Below are positions 37,522-50,739 of a stretch of 64,000 nucleotides of DNA, piece after piece (positions within the stretch are counted from its first letter, which is position 1; each line of letters starts with the position of its first letter). A program made the position numbers and the translations under genes. A model generated the notes under the pieces. That model was not told where the DNA came from and made no database searches. It was given only the letters and a program-made list of their open reading frames with translations. Source of the DNA: Tigriopus japonicus (lineage: Eukaryota; Arthropoda; Copepoda; Harpacticoida; Harpacticidae); contig CM021323.1 of the NCBI GenBank assembly GCA_010645155.1, positions 7,194,250 through 7,258,249 on the forward strand. The letters run 5' to 3'.

Positions 37522-40500
37522 ACCTATAGGGTTTATACTTGATTGAGTGGCCCAGAAATGCTGAGTAAATAAATAATGTGTGAGCTTATGTTCACTTGTC
37601 AGTTATCTAACCATAGAGATTCCTCAAAAAACGTACATTCTTAAGGGGGAGTTCGGTTCAGTTCTAAAAACAGATAGGTCGACTGTTAACCGCAACAAGA
37701 AACCCATTTTGAGTGGATGATTAATTAAACTTTCCCAGACACAATAGATGAATTTATTACCTAACATTGTTTTCCAACGATCATTTAATGACGCATTAAA
37801 AAAATAGTTCAATATTGCAATTACCACTGAGCTAAAAAGATTCCACTTCAAACCTCCATAATCCGATTTGAAGGCCCTTGTTGCCTTCAAAAGCAAAAAA
37901 CATAAGTAAAAGTAGAATATTTAGCCCTCCTTCTACAAGGCTTCCATTATGCAACAAAGTTACTCATGACATTTTCCTAGAACTTTTTATCTAATCAAGA
38001 TTTATTTTTGACGAGTTTCATCTCCGTATCAAAAAAGAGGAGTCCAAATGGGGAGTTTCGGTCTAATGGAATATTTTAACGCTACTAAAAGTATGCTCAT
38101 GTTAGTTTGGTTTATGTCATATCCATTAGCATTTACTATTAATAAAAAGCAAGTAATAGGTCCAATCCCTAATATTGCACAAAGGGATGGGGATTTACAA
38201 TAGCGAACTTTCCCAAGGAACCCTTGAATTCTTGCTCCATTTCAATTCCAAGTAGGTCTTTGAACATTGGTATTATTGGATACACCAAACTAAAGATACG
38301 CTTAGTTTGTTTTTGGCGTGTTTTTCATCGTATCACGTTGACGCTGAGTAAATTTATTGTAAATGTTTACTCTCCATTGGTGCCAAAGACAACTGCAATG
38401 GCCTTTCTTGTAGTGATTACAACCAACCATTAACGAAAAAGATAATACCGTAACCTTTCATTTACGATATCGGTTCTCTCAGGACTGTGATATTGATCCC
38501 AAATTTGAAATGATTAATTGATCATTAAGCGAGGGAACGAAATCAAAGTTTTGCTCTTTTGCCGCACTCAACGAAACAAGCCCGTTTATTTAGGACCATA
38601 ATCAAGAAAGGTTCTTGTTTGGCGTGCATTTCGAGAGAATGCTCTTGAGGGCTTGTTTCAAATTTCAAACTGGATGGGCTCTTTTGATGTCAACTCTTGA
38701 CTACAGACTTTGTCCGATTCAAACGAACCATCAGGGTTCCTCAGAGCATATGTAGATCAAGTTCGATGGTCATTTTCAAACCGGAGAATTGCCCTTTCAA
38801 ATAGAGCCACCACAACCACCACAGTCGGTCAAGTTTGGCTACACTTTCTTCAGACTGAACTGAAATATTGATGGCATCCCTGGCACCACACGAAGAGAAG
38901 GCCATTTTGCAACTTTTGACAGAAAGTTTGCATCCTGAAGTCCTTTACTTTGGTTTACTGGCTTGCGGCCTTGTGGTGAGAAAACTTGAAAGTGGCGCAA
39001 AGCCGCGAGAAATTTCAGTCACGATGAATCTTGAACGAGAACAATGGCAAATATGCTCTCCACCTTGTCCTTTTACCTTTTGTTTACCCAAGCTTAAGCC
39101 GAGAAAGAGTAGCCAGTTTCATAGAATTCAAGATGAATTGTACTTCAAGGTTAGACTTTGAAGTGGAGACGTGTTCTCCAGCGACAAAAACCCTCTTAAA
39201 GAACCATGCAAGTCGACTTGAGTTGAAGTTGTAGTAGAATGATGCAAGAGAAGCACTCAATGTACATTCTTTTTTCCCACGTTTTCAGAGATGTCTCACC
39301 TTCAAATTGACAGCTAACTGATATGATGAGTGATATGGTGAAAAGAAAGACAGGAAGGAGACAGGACATGTTTCTTCCATACTCCTGGTAACACTATCGT
39401 TTTTCATGATGTCAGGATTGCCATGAAACATTCCATGGTTTCAACGACAGCCAAGAACAACACGACACGCCAAGAGAAAATTCAATTTACTTGGCTGGTA
39501 CTCTAATTAATGGATGTATGAGCCAAGTCCGAAGTTTTTTAATCAATAATGCTTGTCTTCCGAAAATGACGTTTGAGAGATGCCTTTTCTTGTGGCGGAC
39601 GCGCTATCTTGTTCCATGCTCAAGGTCAAAGGTGGGCCTCAAAAGCCATGACCATCATTATTGGCTCCACTATTTTTTCGTCCGCTGGTTATCGATAAAT
39701 ATATTAATTGAGTGGGCGAGTCTCGAGAGTCATTAGATTACGCCGTAGGCCTTTTTTGGCTCGTGCTCCAAGAAATATCGAAGATAGATGATCCCTGACG
39801 TGTTTTGCTTTCATCAGCACCCATCCACTATTTCTGAGAAGGATATGAGTATTGAGTGATATCTCCGGGACAACCGCATGCGCAGAATGTGTATATACCG
39901 TATATAAACGTAGTATACTTTTCCCGCCGAGATCCGCTCAAAATTCTGCTCAAAACTCTTGAAATACGGTGGTATTCATGTTGGAACACAATGCTCCACC
40001 ACGAATCACTCGTTCCATCAATGCCAACAGTTCACCAAGCAAACCAGTTGGAACAAGTCGGCAAGAAGGAAACCTTCTGAGAGTGAAGATGTATCAAGAG
40101 AGCTGTACTTTGATAGAATGTGCCTCGTTTCGAAATATTCTGGGATAACTGGAACGGAGGAACATCATTCTTCATGGATCAGGGAGGAAAATGTCTTGGA
40201 AGTGTCGTCCTTGTGGTTCAATTACTTTACGTAATGAATAAGATGGCAGTCCCATGTGGATGGCTCAACCTCACATCCTTGGCGTAAATGTGGCTCATTT
40301 ATTGCCTAGTAGAAAGGTTCTAGCTCATGCCATGCTCCTTCAGAGCAAATGAGACCTTCACGTTCCAACCAGAGGGTTTTCGACACTTCATTGGATGTGC
40401 ATTACCTCACTTCCGGTGGATATATTGATCCAAATGGACCAGGTTCCTAAGCTAAGCCATTACATTCTGAATTTCATCGGAACAAAGGACACCTTCTACC

Positions 40501-43500
40501 CAAAGTACAGACATATTCAAACGATCCATCTTATTTGCATACCCATCAACAATGGGAACAAAGTGTCACACATGAGCATGAAACTTGTGTTTCATGGAAC
40601 CAAACACCATTTTGTTTTGCGGGATGTTCTTTGTTAGCACGCAAAAGTACCAAAGGGTCTGGCCTCGATGGAAAATAATTGGACATGTCATTTGATATTG
40701 ATCGCCAAGACCAGTCTTCCATTAGCCATATCTGTCTAGTAATCGACCTCCAAATACGTGGAAGTTCGTTGTGACCAAATGTCAAAACAATATCCAGATA
40801 CCAGAAGTGAACGAATGGTGACCCAAAATTCCTAGCCAGAGAAAAACCGCAGTACAAACATTAAACGGTTTGGACCAAAAACGAAATGTGATCAAGATGA
40901 GCATATTTTGAAGTTGCCAAAATAAACGTAAAAAAACATCTTGTTGGTCAGAAACCCTTGTCAGTCCTTTTGAATCAGCCCAAGTTCTATCACACACGAT
41001 AACCTCAAATCTCGGCACTAAAACGACAAAACCAATGACTGTGTCCAGTCTTAATCGAATGCCAAGAGATGGTTTCGCGATTACACCAAATCAATCTTGG
41101 CTCCAGGGCCAAAACGATAGTTATAATGAGAAACACAGCCTCGATGTACGATAAACTACAGTTAAGAGCTCAAAAGTAAAATTGGATTAAAAAAGTTTAA
41201 CAATATTGGATCTGAAATGGTTTGATGCTGAATGTTTCCCCAAAAGGGTCCACAATTGGTCTTCAAGAGCTGAGTTTGAAAATAAGCAAGAGAACACAAA
41301 ACCGATTGTACTCACTTAGTTGTTCCATCTATATATGGAATTTATGGCCTATAACATTTTCTTTGAACAAGGTTTCGAATCATGATTGCCCTCTCGTGAG
41401 AAAGCGAGTAAGAAAATCGGCTCGAGAACTCAACCGTCCAGCCATTCGAAAGTAAGGTGATGTCATTCAATTTATTCCGAGGCTTGAATTGTTCTGTATT
41501 CACTTTTACAGTCCTTTTATTATAGCGAGCCATTCCCTGCCAAGCAAGAAATCGGGAACATGGGAAAACACAAAAACAGAAAGGGGAGTATAAAATCGAT
41601 GACATGGAGCAAAATACCCGACTATATTTTCAATAAATTTGGTGTGAAGGAATTTAGAGAGCCATTTTCACATAGAAAATTAGTAATTACAGCACATTCC
41701 AAGAACAAGGATTGTTAGGCACAATTGTACAAAATTATCCCATGCTAGCAAACAAAAATTCGAATAAATGTCGTCTGTTTCCGTTTCGTGAAGGGTAAAA
41801 TTAAGGGTTACGAACAAAAAAAAAAGAAGCCAGACTGCTAAATTTTTGAAACCAAAATTGCTAGGTGGAGCCAATTGAATACACTGGGATCATACGGAGG
41901 CATAAGAATTAGTTGGGCATGCAACGGGGTCAGGGAAGGAATAAAAAAGCCCGGTCAGCTGTCGTTTCATGGTCGCTTTTAACCACCCATCTGGTTCTAG
42001 CTCATGCCTTATTGCAGCATATTCAAAAAAGGCTCGGAAATTGCAAATAAGGGCCTGAATTCCAGAGGCCCCCCCTCCAGCCTTTGCTTTATGAAGACTT
42101 TCTTGGAAACCCTTTCCTTCGGTGACGAAAGAGGGAACAATGGAACAACGCCTCTTCGGGACATTTTTCGTCCTTTTTCCAAACTCTACGAGATAACGCC
42201 ACTTTTAGAACCATTCTAATTCTCCCTACTTTTTGGTAACGTTCACTAAAAGCCCAAAGTAGAAGGAGCAGACACACAAATGTGGTTCAATTTTCAAGGC
42301 TATATGATAACATTAGGAGCTTTTCGAGACGAGGAAATGAAGAGTAAAAACACTGGTGTAATCTGAAATTAAATCTACAATCGAGCAACGACAAGAAGCC
42401 GTGAACACATTGATTACTCGGAACTCTTGCCAAATTGTCACAGGTGCGTGCGTATTTGGATTGTAGAAACAACTGGACCGAAAAATATGATCAAACCTCG
42501 GCGTGCAATCTTTGTCTTCTTCTTAAAGAAGTAGTAATCTAACAAAGTAATATCTGTGGATCTGAAAACAAGACCGTTTTAGGTAAGAAGCACATTGTGG
42601 GAACAACCTCATCGTCCATTATTGCCCATTACGTTTGCTAATTGCTTACTAACGTGTCATTAAGAAGTACATATTAGCTTACTTAATGACTTTGCCAATT
42701 TTGTAGCTGTCCTTCAAGACTCGTGAACGACAGCTAGTAAATGCGCTTCACGTCCAACTCAACCCTTTATATCTTGATTTCCTCTCGTGTGTGATTTACT
42801 GATCAAATATGCTTTTGGAACAAATGTGCTCACGAAATGGGAGCCCCATGTGTTCCAGGTTCCAACGCCGATACCGACGATAACGCTTCAATTTGAGTCT
42901 GAGAGACCGAACATGTGTTTTGAATTGAGAGGCAATTTATGTGCAAACAATTCCATTTGCTCTCTCACAATCTGCCAGTCAATGGCAAAAAATTCCCCAT
43001 TCATGTCGACAGCCGTTCCTCGAACGAATCAGCAAGTTGGTTCTGTTGGTAAATATTTCATTACCAACCAAAAGAACAGAAATGCATAAGTCCAAGGTTA
43101 TAAAACTTCAGCTTATTCATAATTTGATACCTCTTCATGATCAGAGCATTTTGAGGTAAAAGAGTACAAAAAGAACTTGAGTGAACTTTTTCCATGCCAA
43201 TATGGAGCAATATCTTTCCAATTCTATCAGCCTGGTCTTAATGGCAAACTTCAAGCAATTTCGCCTCACCAATTCAAAATCTTTCTTTCTTTCTTCATTC
43301 AGAACAAACTTCAGTCTTGCTCAAAAGAGTGTTTTTAAGAGGATCGAGCATGAAGGTTGCGACCTTCCAAAACCCCCAAAAAGGATCTGAAAGAGTCTCC
43401 CGCCTTCTTTCATTGTGAGTAAGTAATGCCTTGGGGCAGACACTCATTGAGATGATAGTTTTGGGTTGTTTTCGAAAGGAGGTCTGTTTTTGATGTGATG

Positions 43501-46500
43501 CAATTGAAACACCGCACCAACCATCTGGAAACGCATTCATTTCATAGTAAGGTCCAATCAGCCAGACAAAATGCACATGAATGATAACAAAGATTGCGAC
43601 CAAGATGAGAACCATGACATCTTCAACTAACATGATGTTGAAGAACCATCCTTTTCAAGACTTACTAGATCTGAAATTTCGCTGGTGCCTAAATTTGCCG
43701 GTTCCCTGATCAAAGCTTCCAACCACTCCTATTAACAACTGTTCAGGAATACAAATTGGCTTCCAGTGCAACCACCTTTCCAAGGATCAAAGCGAATTAT
43801 TCTCGACTGATCCCAACTAAGACCAAAAGATACCTACCACAACAGTAATCCTTGCTACAATCCGAGCAACAACAACGGACCAATGTGATTTCCCAGATGC
43901 AGGTCTTATGCAGTGTATGTCTGTCTGGGTTTTCCTAATGGTTCTGCAACTCTGGTGTGGAACAGGCATTCGATCAGTCCAGTCTCAGAGTCTTATTCAA
44001 TCCAATGGAGGTAGATATTTGCTTGGTACCATTAATTGAAGATTGGGAGGTCCATAGGGACTAGAAAAGTATTCTTTTCCCACTCCTATCTCAGCTTCTG
44101 CACAGAAAATCCAAAGTAATCATAAATGCGTAATTCAATGACCTCCAGAACTTGAATACATAATACATTCTTGAAAAAACTGACACAATGTTTTTGATTA
44201 AATGCCGGAGTTTTCAGTGCGACTTACTAAGCTTTGCGCAATCGAATGTCATCCATTTTAGTGTACGAATTCTTCTAAGAACCTGGCAAAATTTGGAAGT
44301 AATTTCAAAATTTAGCAATGACAATAGATTTTGATCAACTCTTGGTATTTTTACAACCTAGCATGATTCGCAGAAAGTTATGGCCAACCGGAACCTATTT
44401 TCAAAATCTGGAAAGCCCCTAATTTAGCAAAAGCAGAGAACACAATGCAATTTAAAGCTGAAAATATTTTCGCTTCCGACTAAGTTATAGTTGAGAAGAA
44501 ATGTGCCTTTGTTTAGGTGAGAGATTCAGTACTTGAGTAAGAAATAAAGCGTTGCCTTGTGTCTTTAATGGCTCTTCAAGAGAAAAATTCTCAGAGGCAA
44601 CCCGAATGTCCGGCGGTTCCTTGGGGCAAATCTTATGAGATGAGACTTTACCAAAGTTATCTGGATGATTAATATGTCCAGCCCCTCCGTCCAACTTGCT
44701 CATAGTTTGCTGGAGTGAGCTAGCTTTGCCGTGCTTGACACTGAAACATAGTTGTGTCCTGTGATCTATCCAATAGACAACTCGCCTTTGATGTAACGAA
44801 CAGGCTTAAGGCTCGATTTCTGGGGTCAGCTCCATTCCAAGATGGTTCTAAAAGCCGAGGTGCACAATTTGGGCCCTTCAGAGCCCCCACTTTTGCGCTC
44901 GAGCTGCAACTTTTTGACCACTCTCTTTCCCTGCAGCGGGATATTATTATACATCGAGTACTATCAGTTTCCTTGAAGGACCAGGGAACGTTCCAACTAG
45001 ATCCGACCCAGGAACTTGATGTGTGTGCTGGAAAGTTGAAAGCGAGTGTTCCATATCAGAAATTGACCTGGAAAACTTTATCATGAAGGCATTCTTGCAA
45101 TGTCCAATGAGACAGCGTCAACATCATGCACCATGCCACTCCTCACTTGGCAGGTCAATTGAAGAGGTCTGAAACTAAAACCAACTGCAAGGTAGTGAAG
45201 ATTCCCAAATTTGGATTCAACATGCTGTTTTCAAATAGCTCTCTTGTTTCAAGCGCTTTTATTTCCTCCTAAAGAATCGGCTTGTCTTTGAAGTGTCTGG
45301 AAAAAGGCCAATATTTAAGAGATCCACTTGAGAGGTTGCTATCAATTTATTTTTGTGGCAATATCTGTCAGATATCGAATTTTTGGTGCCAACAATGTGA
45401 TGGTACATATCGACAATAGAAGAATGCCTTTGACTCTTGAATTGTAACTCCAAAGATTTTTGTACCGCCTCAATCTAAAATATCCAAAGGATTTCCCTCC
45501 TTCTCTTACCTTTAAAATTTGTTTCAAGACCACAAGAGGGGAAGTTCCTGAACTAAAAAGCAAAAACAATCACTTTCTGTCCGCTCCACTTGTAAAAAGA
45601 GGATGAAACGACCGTTATTATGTCAGATTGTGTAGGATCTTTTTCCAGAGCGTCCTCAATCTCGAAAAAACAGATGGGAAGCTAGTTGGCACATAGTATC
45701 TCCAGAATGTTACACAATTTCCGCTTCAAGCACGATGTCGGGGATCAATCAAATCCCAAGTTTGCACTTGATGCTTCTCTATTCACGCTATTTGTGTCCC
45801 AATCTCGTCCCAACGTGGTGCACGCTTCGTTCCAAAAACAAAACTGATGGGCTTGGTACCACGGGGCGACCGGCGGCAAATGATGATCCCCACTCTCAAG
45901 GGGACGAAGGGAACAAGGAACCGAACCTCTGAAATAACAAGGGGCACCCGCCATTCACTCAGGAAGTACGCGCCTCAGCCAGAAACAAAAAAGACACGCG
46001 TCTGCTGTTCAAGCACGAGGCGAGTTCCAAGCGAGAGCAAGCTCTGTTCTCCGTCAAAAACCTGATCAAGAGTAGGAGGTTGCGAGAGAACATCTTGAAT
46101 CGAGCAATTGAGTCAACGGCATTGAGCTTGGCGAATCCCGGTTGAAAGCAGGATCTAGAGTTTTTTGTTCCTTGACGAGGTTATCACTTAGAGAGGAAAG
46201 ATTGGATCCGGTTCCTTTTGATTTGGAAGTAGTGAGTGCGTCACAAACTAGAAGGACCAGTATCAAGTTGGGATGGAATCGCTTTTAAATGATGTTGGCG
46301 CAGAAAAAAGCGTGAAACTGTCAGTGGCCTTGAAATGTATAATAATGGCCTATTCTAATCTTGATGAGCGTTTTAGTATTCATAAGTTCCATTCCCGTGA
46401 ATAATAAGATGTCTGTCATCCCTTGATTCTGAATCTTTTTGCGGTTGTGAAATATCCAAAAATCATGACTTGTGAATAAGTTTGCCTTTACTTTTCTTTT

Positions 46501-47028
46501 CAATAGACCTATAAGGTTAAGGACTCCTTAGAGAAATAAACGCATTAACAAGAATATTTTCATGTTATCTCAAAACCTTTGACCCTTGATGGTCCATAGC
46601 ATTCTTGAAATTCCACACTAACGAGCTCATCCCAAAATCCTTTTTTGAGAAACAAAGTCGGTTTGGGCCTACGAGGATGTTCCCATTCTTCTCAATAAGG
46701 AAGGAGGGGGGAGTGTTTGAGCCATTTTCCATCAAGTGCAAAAAGAGGCTCGAGAAGCCCCGTGTTAGATTTGAAACTCGTGTAAAAGTGTCAAGATATA
46801 AACCCTCAAGTGGATCCCTATCCCAGTTTCCCATTGAAGACACTCCTCGAACTGGATAAGGGTATGTGAAAATGTCTCCTCGCCATAAACGCCCACATAC
46901 TCGATGGAAATGGGGCCAAGCAGTTTCCCAAACCTCCATGTGTACATACCAGAAGTACGTTATCAAAGCTATTAGTGCCCAAGATTGGAAGGGTGAGTTT
47001 TGAGCCCGACGGAACGTGGAAACTGAGC
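37522..47028. other. Unannotated intergenic region
   Basis: Several protein-like short frames: 43633-43295 minus, with a hydrophobic N-terminus; 44703-44485 minus, with good start context and a possible GTAAAG donor; 44754-45086 plus. None could be joined into a gene model or matched to a family. Confidence 0.4.
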
Positions 47029-47316
47029 CTAGACTGGAACCATCCGAACATCCAAATTGAGTAAAGCCTGGTTTTGTGGCATAAATTGCCAACTCAAATT
47101 CGGGTGGAAGTGTTCCCCCTTGACAATTTCATCAATTCCGTTTATTGGTAAGGTGACCTGGAAGCTTTCATGGTTGGCAAAATCGATAGTAGACTCATTG
47201 AAAATTTAAAAGATTGCCGTCACCAGGACCGATGAGCAATGAATTGAATAGGATTTCGTCCCCTCGATAGCAAAGTTGAAGTGGTTTCTCGTGTCAACGG
47301 TGACAAGGAAATCGCG
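47029..47316 (-). CDS. Candidate partial two-exon coding stretch (hypothetical)
   Basis: Reading the minus strand, a frame is open from 47316 (just after a TAA) to 47224 and contains NHFNFAIEGTKSYSIHC. A 66 bp GTGACG...TTCCAG intron (47223-47158) would remove the in-frame TAA that otherwise interrupts it. The frame then continues in phase from 47157 through LPINGIDEIVKGEHFHP to a TAG at 47031-47029. Codon usage resembles the two secure genes. No ATG-bearing first exon or homologous family was found; a decayed gene fragment is equally possible. A 175-codon minus-strand frame at 47092-46565 overlaps in another phase and is not preferred. Confidence 0.2.
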
Positions 47317-50300
47317 TTATAAAGTGGGGCGGATGGGCTCAGACAGACAACAGTTGCCTACTCCACCAACGTTCCTCCCAAATGATCAGCTACACTGTAT
47401 TCACCAAAGTCCCTGAGATGTCAACCTCATTACTAAACCAGGAAAACGAACAAGTAAGCTCATGACAATGGAGTCGATTTGGAGGACAGGCTTTCTCTGT
47501 GTTGTGGCAGTGTCCGTTTGATCAAGTCATGGTTTTATGGAGTGAAAAATTCCCAGTCTGACGATTTCAGTCCCCATTGAGTCTTCCTTTCTTTCATAGA
47601 CAAGGGAAGATTGGGAAGAGACAACATAATATTTGTCGCGTGTTTCCACAGCATTTGCAAGGGGTGCTTTGGACCCGAAAACGGGGGAAGTTTTCACAGC
47701 AAGAGGCCAAGAGCAGTTTGAGGAGGAAAGGGGGTTGTTGGATATGAGAAATCTCAAGTAGTAGGAACTAGAATGTAGAGTTCTAGGGAAATAGTGCGTG
47801 AAGAGAGAAAATCTTGGGGGTGAGTGTGGGTCCATCCACACTGCCGAAATTGCTTTTTTATGAACTGGACCAACCAGAATGGATCAAGTGGTCTTGGTCC
47901 ACTGCACCAAGAATCCAATAGAGACTTGATGAAAAGGGCGGAGCTCTATTTGGATGAGGGGAAACGACACTTAAATTAATTGAATTTCAAAAGGTCTCTA
48001 ACTTTGGCAACTTGTCAAGCGTTGTTGCGACTTGGTGGCATATCTGTGTCAATGTCTTGGTTGAAACGAAGGCTTTCAATGCAAATTCTTACTTCTAAAT
48101 ACGGACCACTATATGCACTCATAAATATCTGCAGTGCTATTTCCTGTTTTGCAATATGACAATGACAGAAAAGCCCCGACGACAGAACCGACAACAGTCA
48201 CCAGTTTCAGACCAAAAGTTAGGATTCCCCTTGCATCGGGTGACATATTGTTGGCATTTCCCCCGGTTCCAACCCTGAAGCACGACAAGAACCATTGAAA
48301 CCCGTCACACTTTTTATGCCCTTATGACCAAACCAACAACAGAAATGATGGAAATCAACCACGACAGCTGCATCCAAAAGGGGAGCTGCAAATTTTGCAC
48401 TACTCTAAAATAGAATTTCTGAATTGAGATGGTTTTAGTAGAAGGTAGTAGGAGTATATTGAGATGGAGGAAAAATGCCTTGTACACAAGTTGTCAAACA
48501 TTGTGGGCTTAAAATATACTTGGAACCTTTTTTGCAAGTTTTGAGTCATTTGGTGGAAAAAAATTAGAAGTTGATCCTCATGATCTTTTGGTTTACTAAA
48601 TAACTTTCCCAACCAATGATTGAACTCCATACGTTTCAACAAGAATAGAGGCAAACCACGTTGATATCTATGTATTATGGTTGTCGTGATGAATTAGTCG
48701 AATGCTCAGAAAGGTGGAATAGAAGACGGAAAAATGGAAAACTTCTGGATTTGCATTCGTTTTCATGTCACGACTCTGACTGATAATGACAGCCAAAGGT
48801 TTCTTTACTCTTCACGCAAAAATGGATCCAATACTACAATCTACTTTTTGTCATCCCGAAAGCTTTGAGATCGGCTCCTGGCTTCTCCTCAAGAAGCATG
48901 ATATCGAAACTTGTTCTGACATAGAGCGTTCACAACAAGACGATTCATTTTCAAAACAATGTTGGAATTGGGAACAGACCCACAATTGTGTTCCCAAAGT
49001 GTTTAAATTGAGCTCGTGATGATCTTACGGAAACAATTGCTCAAAATGTAAATGATGTTGTGGCTAGTAAAGAACGTGTGAGACTGTTGTGTGCCAAGTT
49101 CATTTTCATCCTACTCCGATGGGGGAAAAGAGATCGACACCATTCGAGTCTGTTTGTGATCAACTGGCCAGATCTAGAAAGTTGGAACAGTCAAGGTCTC
49201 GAGGAAAAAGGCTTCCAATGTCAGAAGGCCCTTGGTCGACTGGTTGCTCGGTTGCTCGGATGGTTGCTTGGTCGCTGGCTTGCATCATTTAGTTGTTGAA
49301 ATGGAGCTTGATGTAGTTGCCAAAACGCGTGATCCAAGGTCTGCTTCCAAAGATGGATCACTGAAGAGTGCTGAAGGGTGTCCGGAGTAACGGTACAAGT
49401 CGTATGGATGTAGTAAGTACGTATAAATGCAAGCACACACACATACATATTGGCCTGAACAGAGTACCTCCGTTCAAAGAGCCGTGCCATGATGCCATTA
49501 ATTATTCAAACTGAATGGAGAATTCCTGAAAATGGACGGAGAATGGTTGCAAAGCCTGTCGAGAATTGTTGGAGATGAAAAGCGGAATAAAAAATTCAGT
49601 ACCAAGCCATTTCTGTGGGATGGTCCATGACTACGGGAGAAGCATACGTGGTGATCTGGAACAGGAAGAGGCGCTTAAAAGCTACAAGTCACGATGATCA
49701 TGAAGATGGGATACTCTCAAAGACAATACCAATGAATGGCTGGGAATTCCGTCAGTAATCTTGTCTGCTTCCCTTCTTCATGTTCCAATGTCCCTCGTCG
49801 GATCCATTTACTCGGTGGATAATCGGAACATCTAGGCGAGTAAATTTGTTCAGGCGAATTATTCGAGCGTTTTACTCGGACTTTTTTGTCCCTTTTGTTT
49901 GATTCGAACAAATGCTTTTGAAATCCGACTCCGCCATGCACCAACAGCGAAGTCATTAAACAATGGAGTTCGAGGGCACTCAGAGCTCGTCCCATGGGAC
50001 ATCTCGAACTCCGGGACTTGTCACGTACAACAAAGTGTATGGATGAATATTCAAGACATAGTTGAAACCCCGAATTCGCAAAACTGGAATGGAATGAAAT
50101 GTGTCCGACGTATTCTGAGGGTGGGACATCGTACTTTTAATGGTAATTCCAGGGCGGTGTCCGAATATTTGAACGAAGAAGATTGCTCTATTGGTTAGTT
50201 CGTAATGTTCAATTGCTATTTTGGATCAAAAGAAAGCACTGTGAAGAATTTGAAAAGTTTAATAAACCTGCCTGTCTGTTTAAAAACGGCTCTGTGTCAT

Positions 50301-50514
50301 CGTCCAACTTTTTTAAATCTTGAAACTTGACAAGTATCTTTAAGATAAAACTCAAAACTTGAAACTTGAACCTTCTTTTCCCTGATTTTTCTTCCTTTTA
50401 TCCCTCATTTTTTTGTATCTACTTCCTGTCCCGTCATTTAGATGTTCACATTCTTGAAATGATCGACTGAGTGGAACTTTGAAGAGATTTAGAACAAAAA
50501 CACAGGCCACGACG
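47317..50514. other. Unannotated intergenic region
   Basis: No supported gene. Frames are short, and those at 49060-49490 on both strands overlap one another. Confidence 0.45.
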
Positions 50515-50739
50515 ATGATGGCCACGTTGTCGTTGTCATTCCTGATCTGTTCTCTGATGTAAGTACTGCAATCCTTGGGAGGACATCTAATGACAGTTCT
50601 TCGTTTCAGCCCAAGACTCAAAACTACTCATCCTCAAGACCTCTTCGATCTCAAAGCTTCAAAGTATTGGAACAATACACTACCTCAACGGTTCCCTCAT
50701 TGGGCTTTCAATCATCTCAAAAACATACTTTTCAGCTAG
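50515..50739 (+). CDS. Candidate two-exon short secreted peptide gene (hypothetical)
   Basis: Exon 50515-50558 starts with two ATGs and encodes a hydrophobic leader, MMATLSLSFLICSL. It ends at a consensus donor (GTAAGT). A 51 bp intron has CTAATGA, a good branch-site match, and ends TTCTTCGTTTCAG. Exon 50610-50739 continues in phase to a TAG, giving 57 residues that include LFDLKASKYWNNTLP. Intron size is close to those of the ligase gene. No family was recognised. Caution: exon 2 is also open in a second frame to 50849 (80 codons), which would join an upstream frame with no ATG. The minus strand also has an 89-codon frame (50621-50352). The intron signals are stronger than the coding evidence. 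Confidence 0.3.

Noticed and set aside
46565..47092. 175-codon minus-strand open frame
   Set aside because: No domain and no supporting splice site or start context; neighbouring frames are equally open, so length alone does not support it.
50352..50621. Minus-strand frame with a hydrophobic stretch (VAIIVVACVFVLNLF) resembling a GPCR helix
   Set aside because: A single hydrophobic segment with no DRY or NPxxY motif and a TTG start; the opposite-strand intron signals are better.
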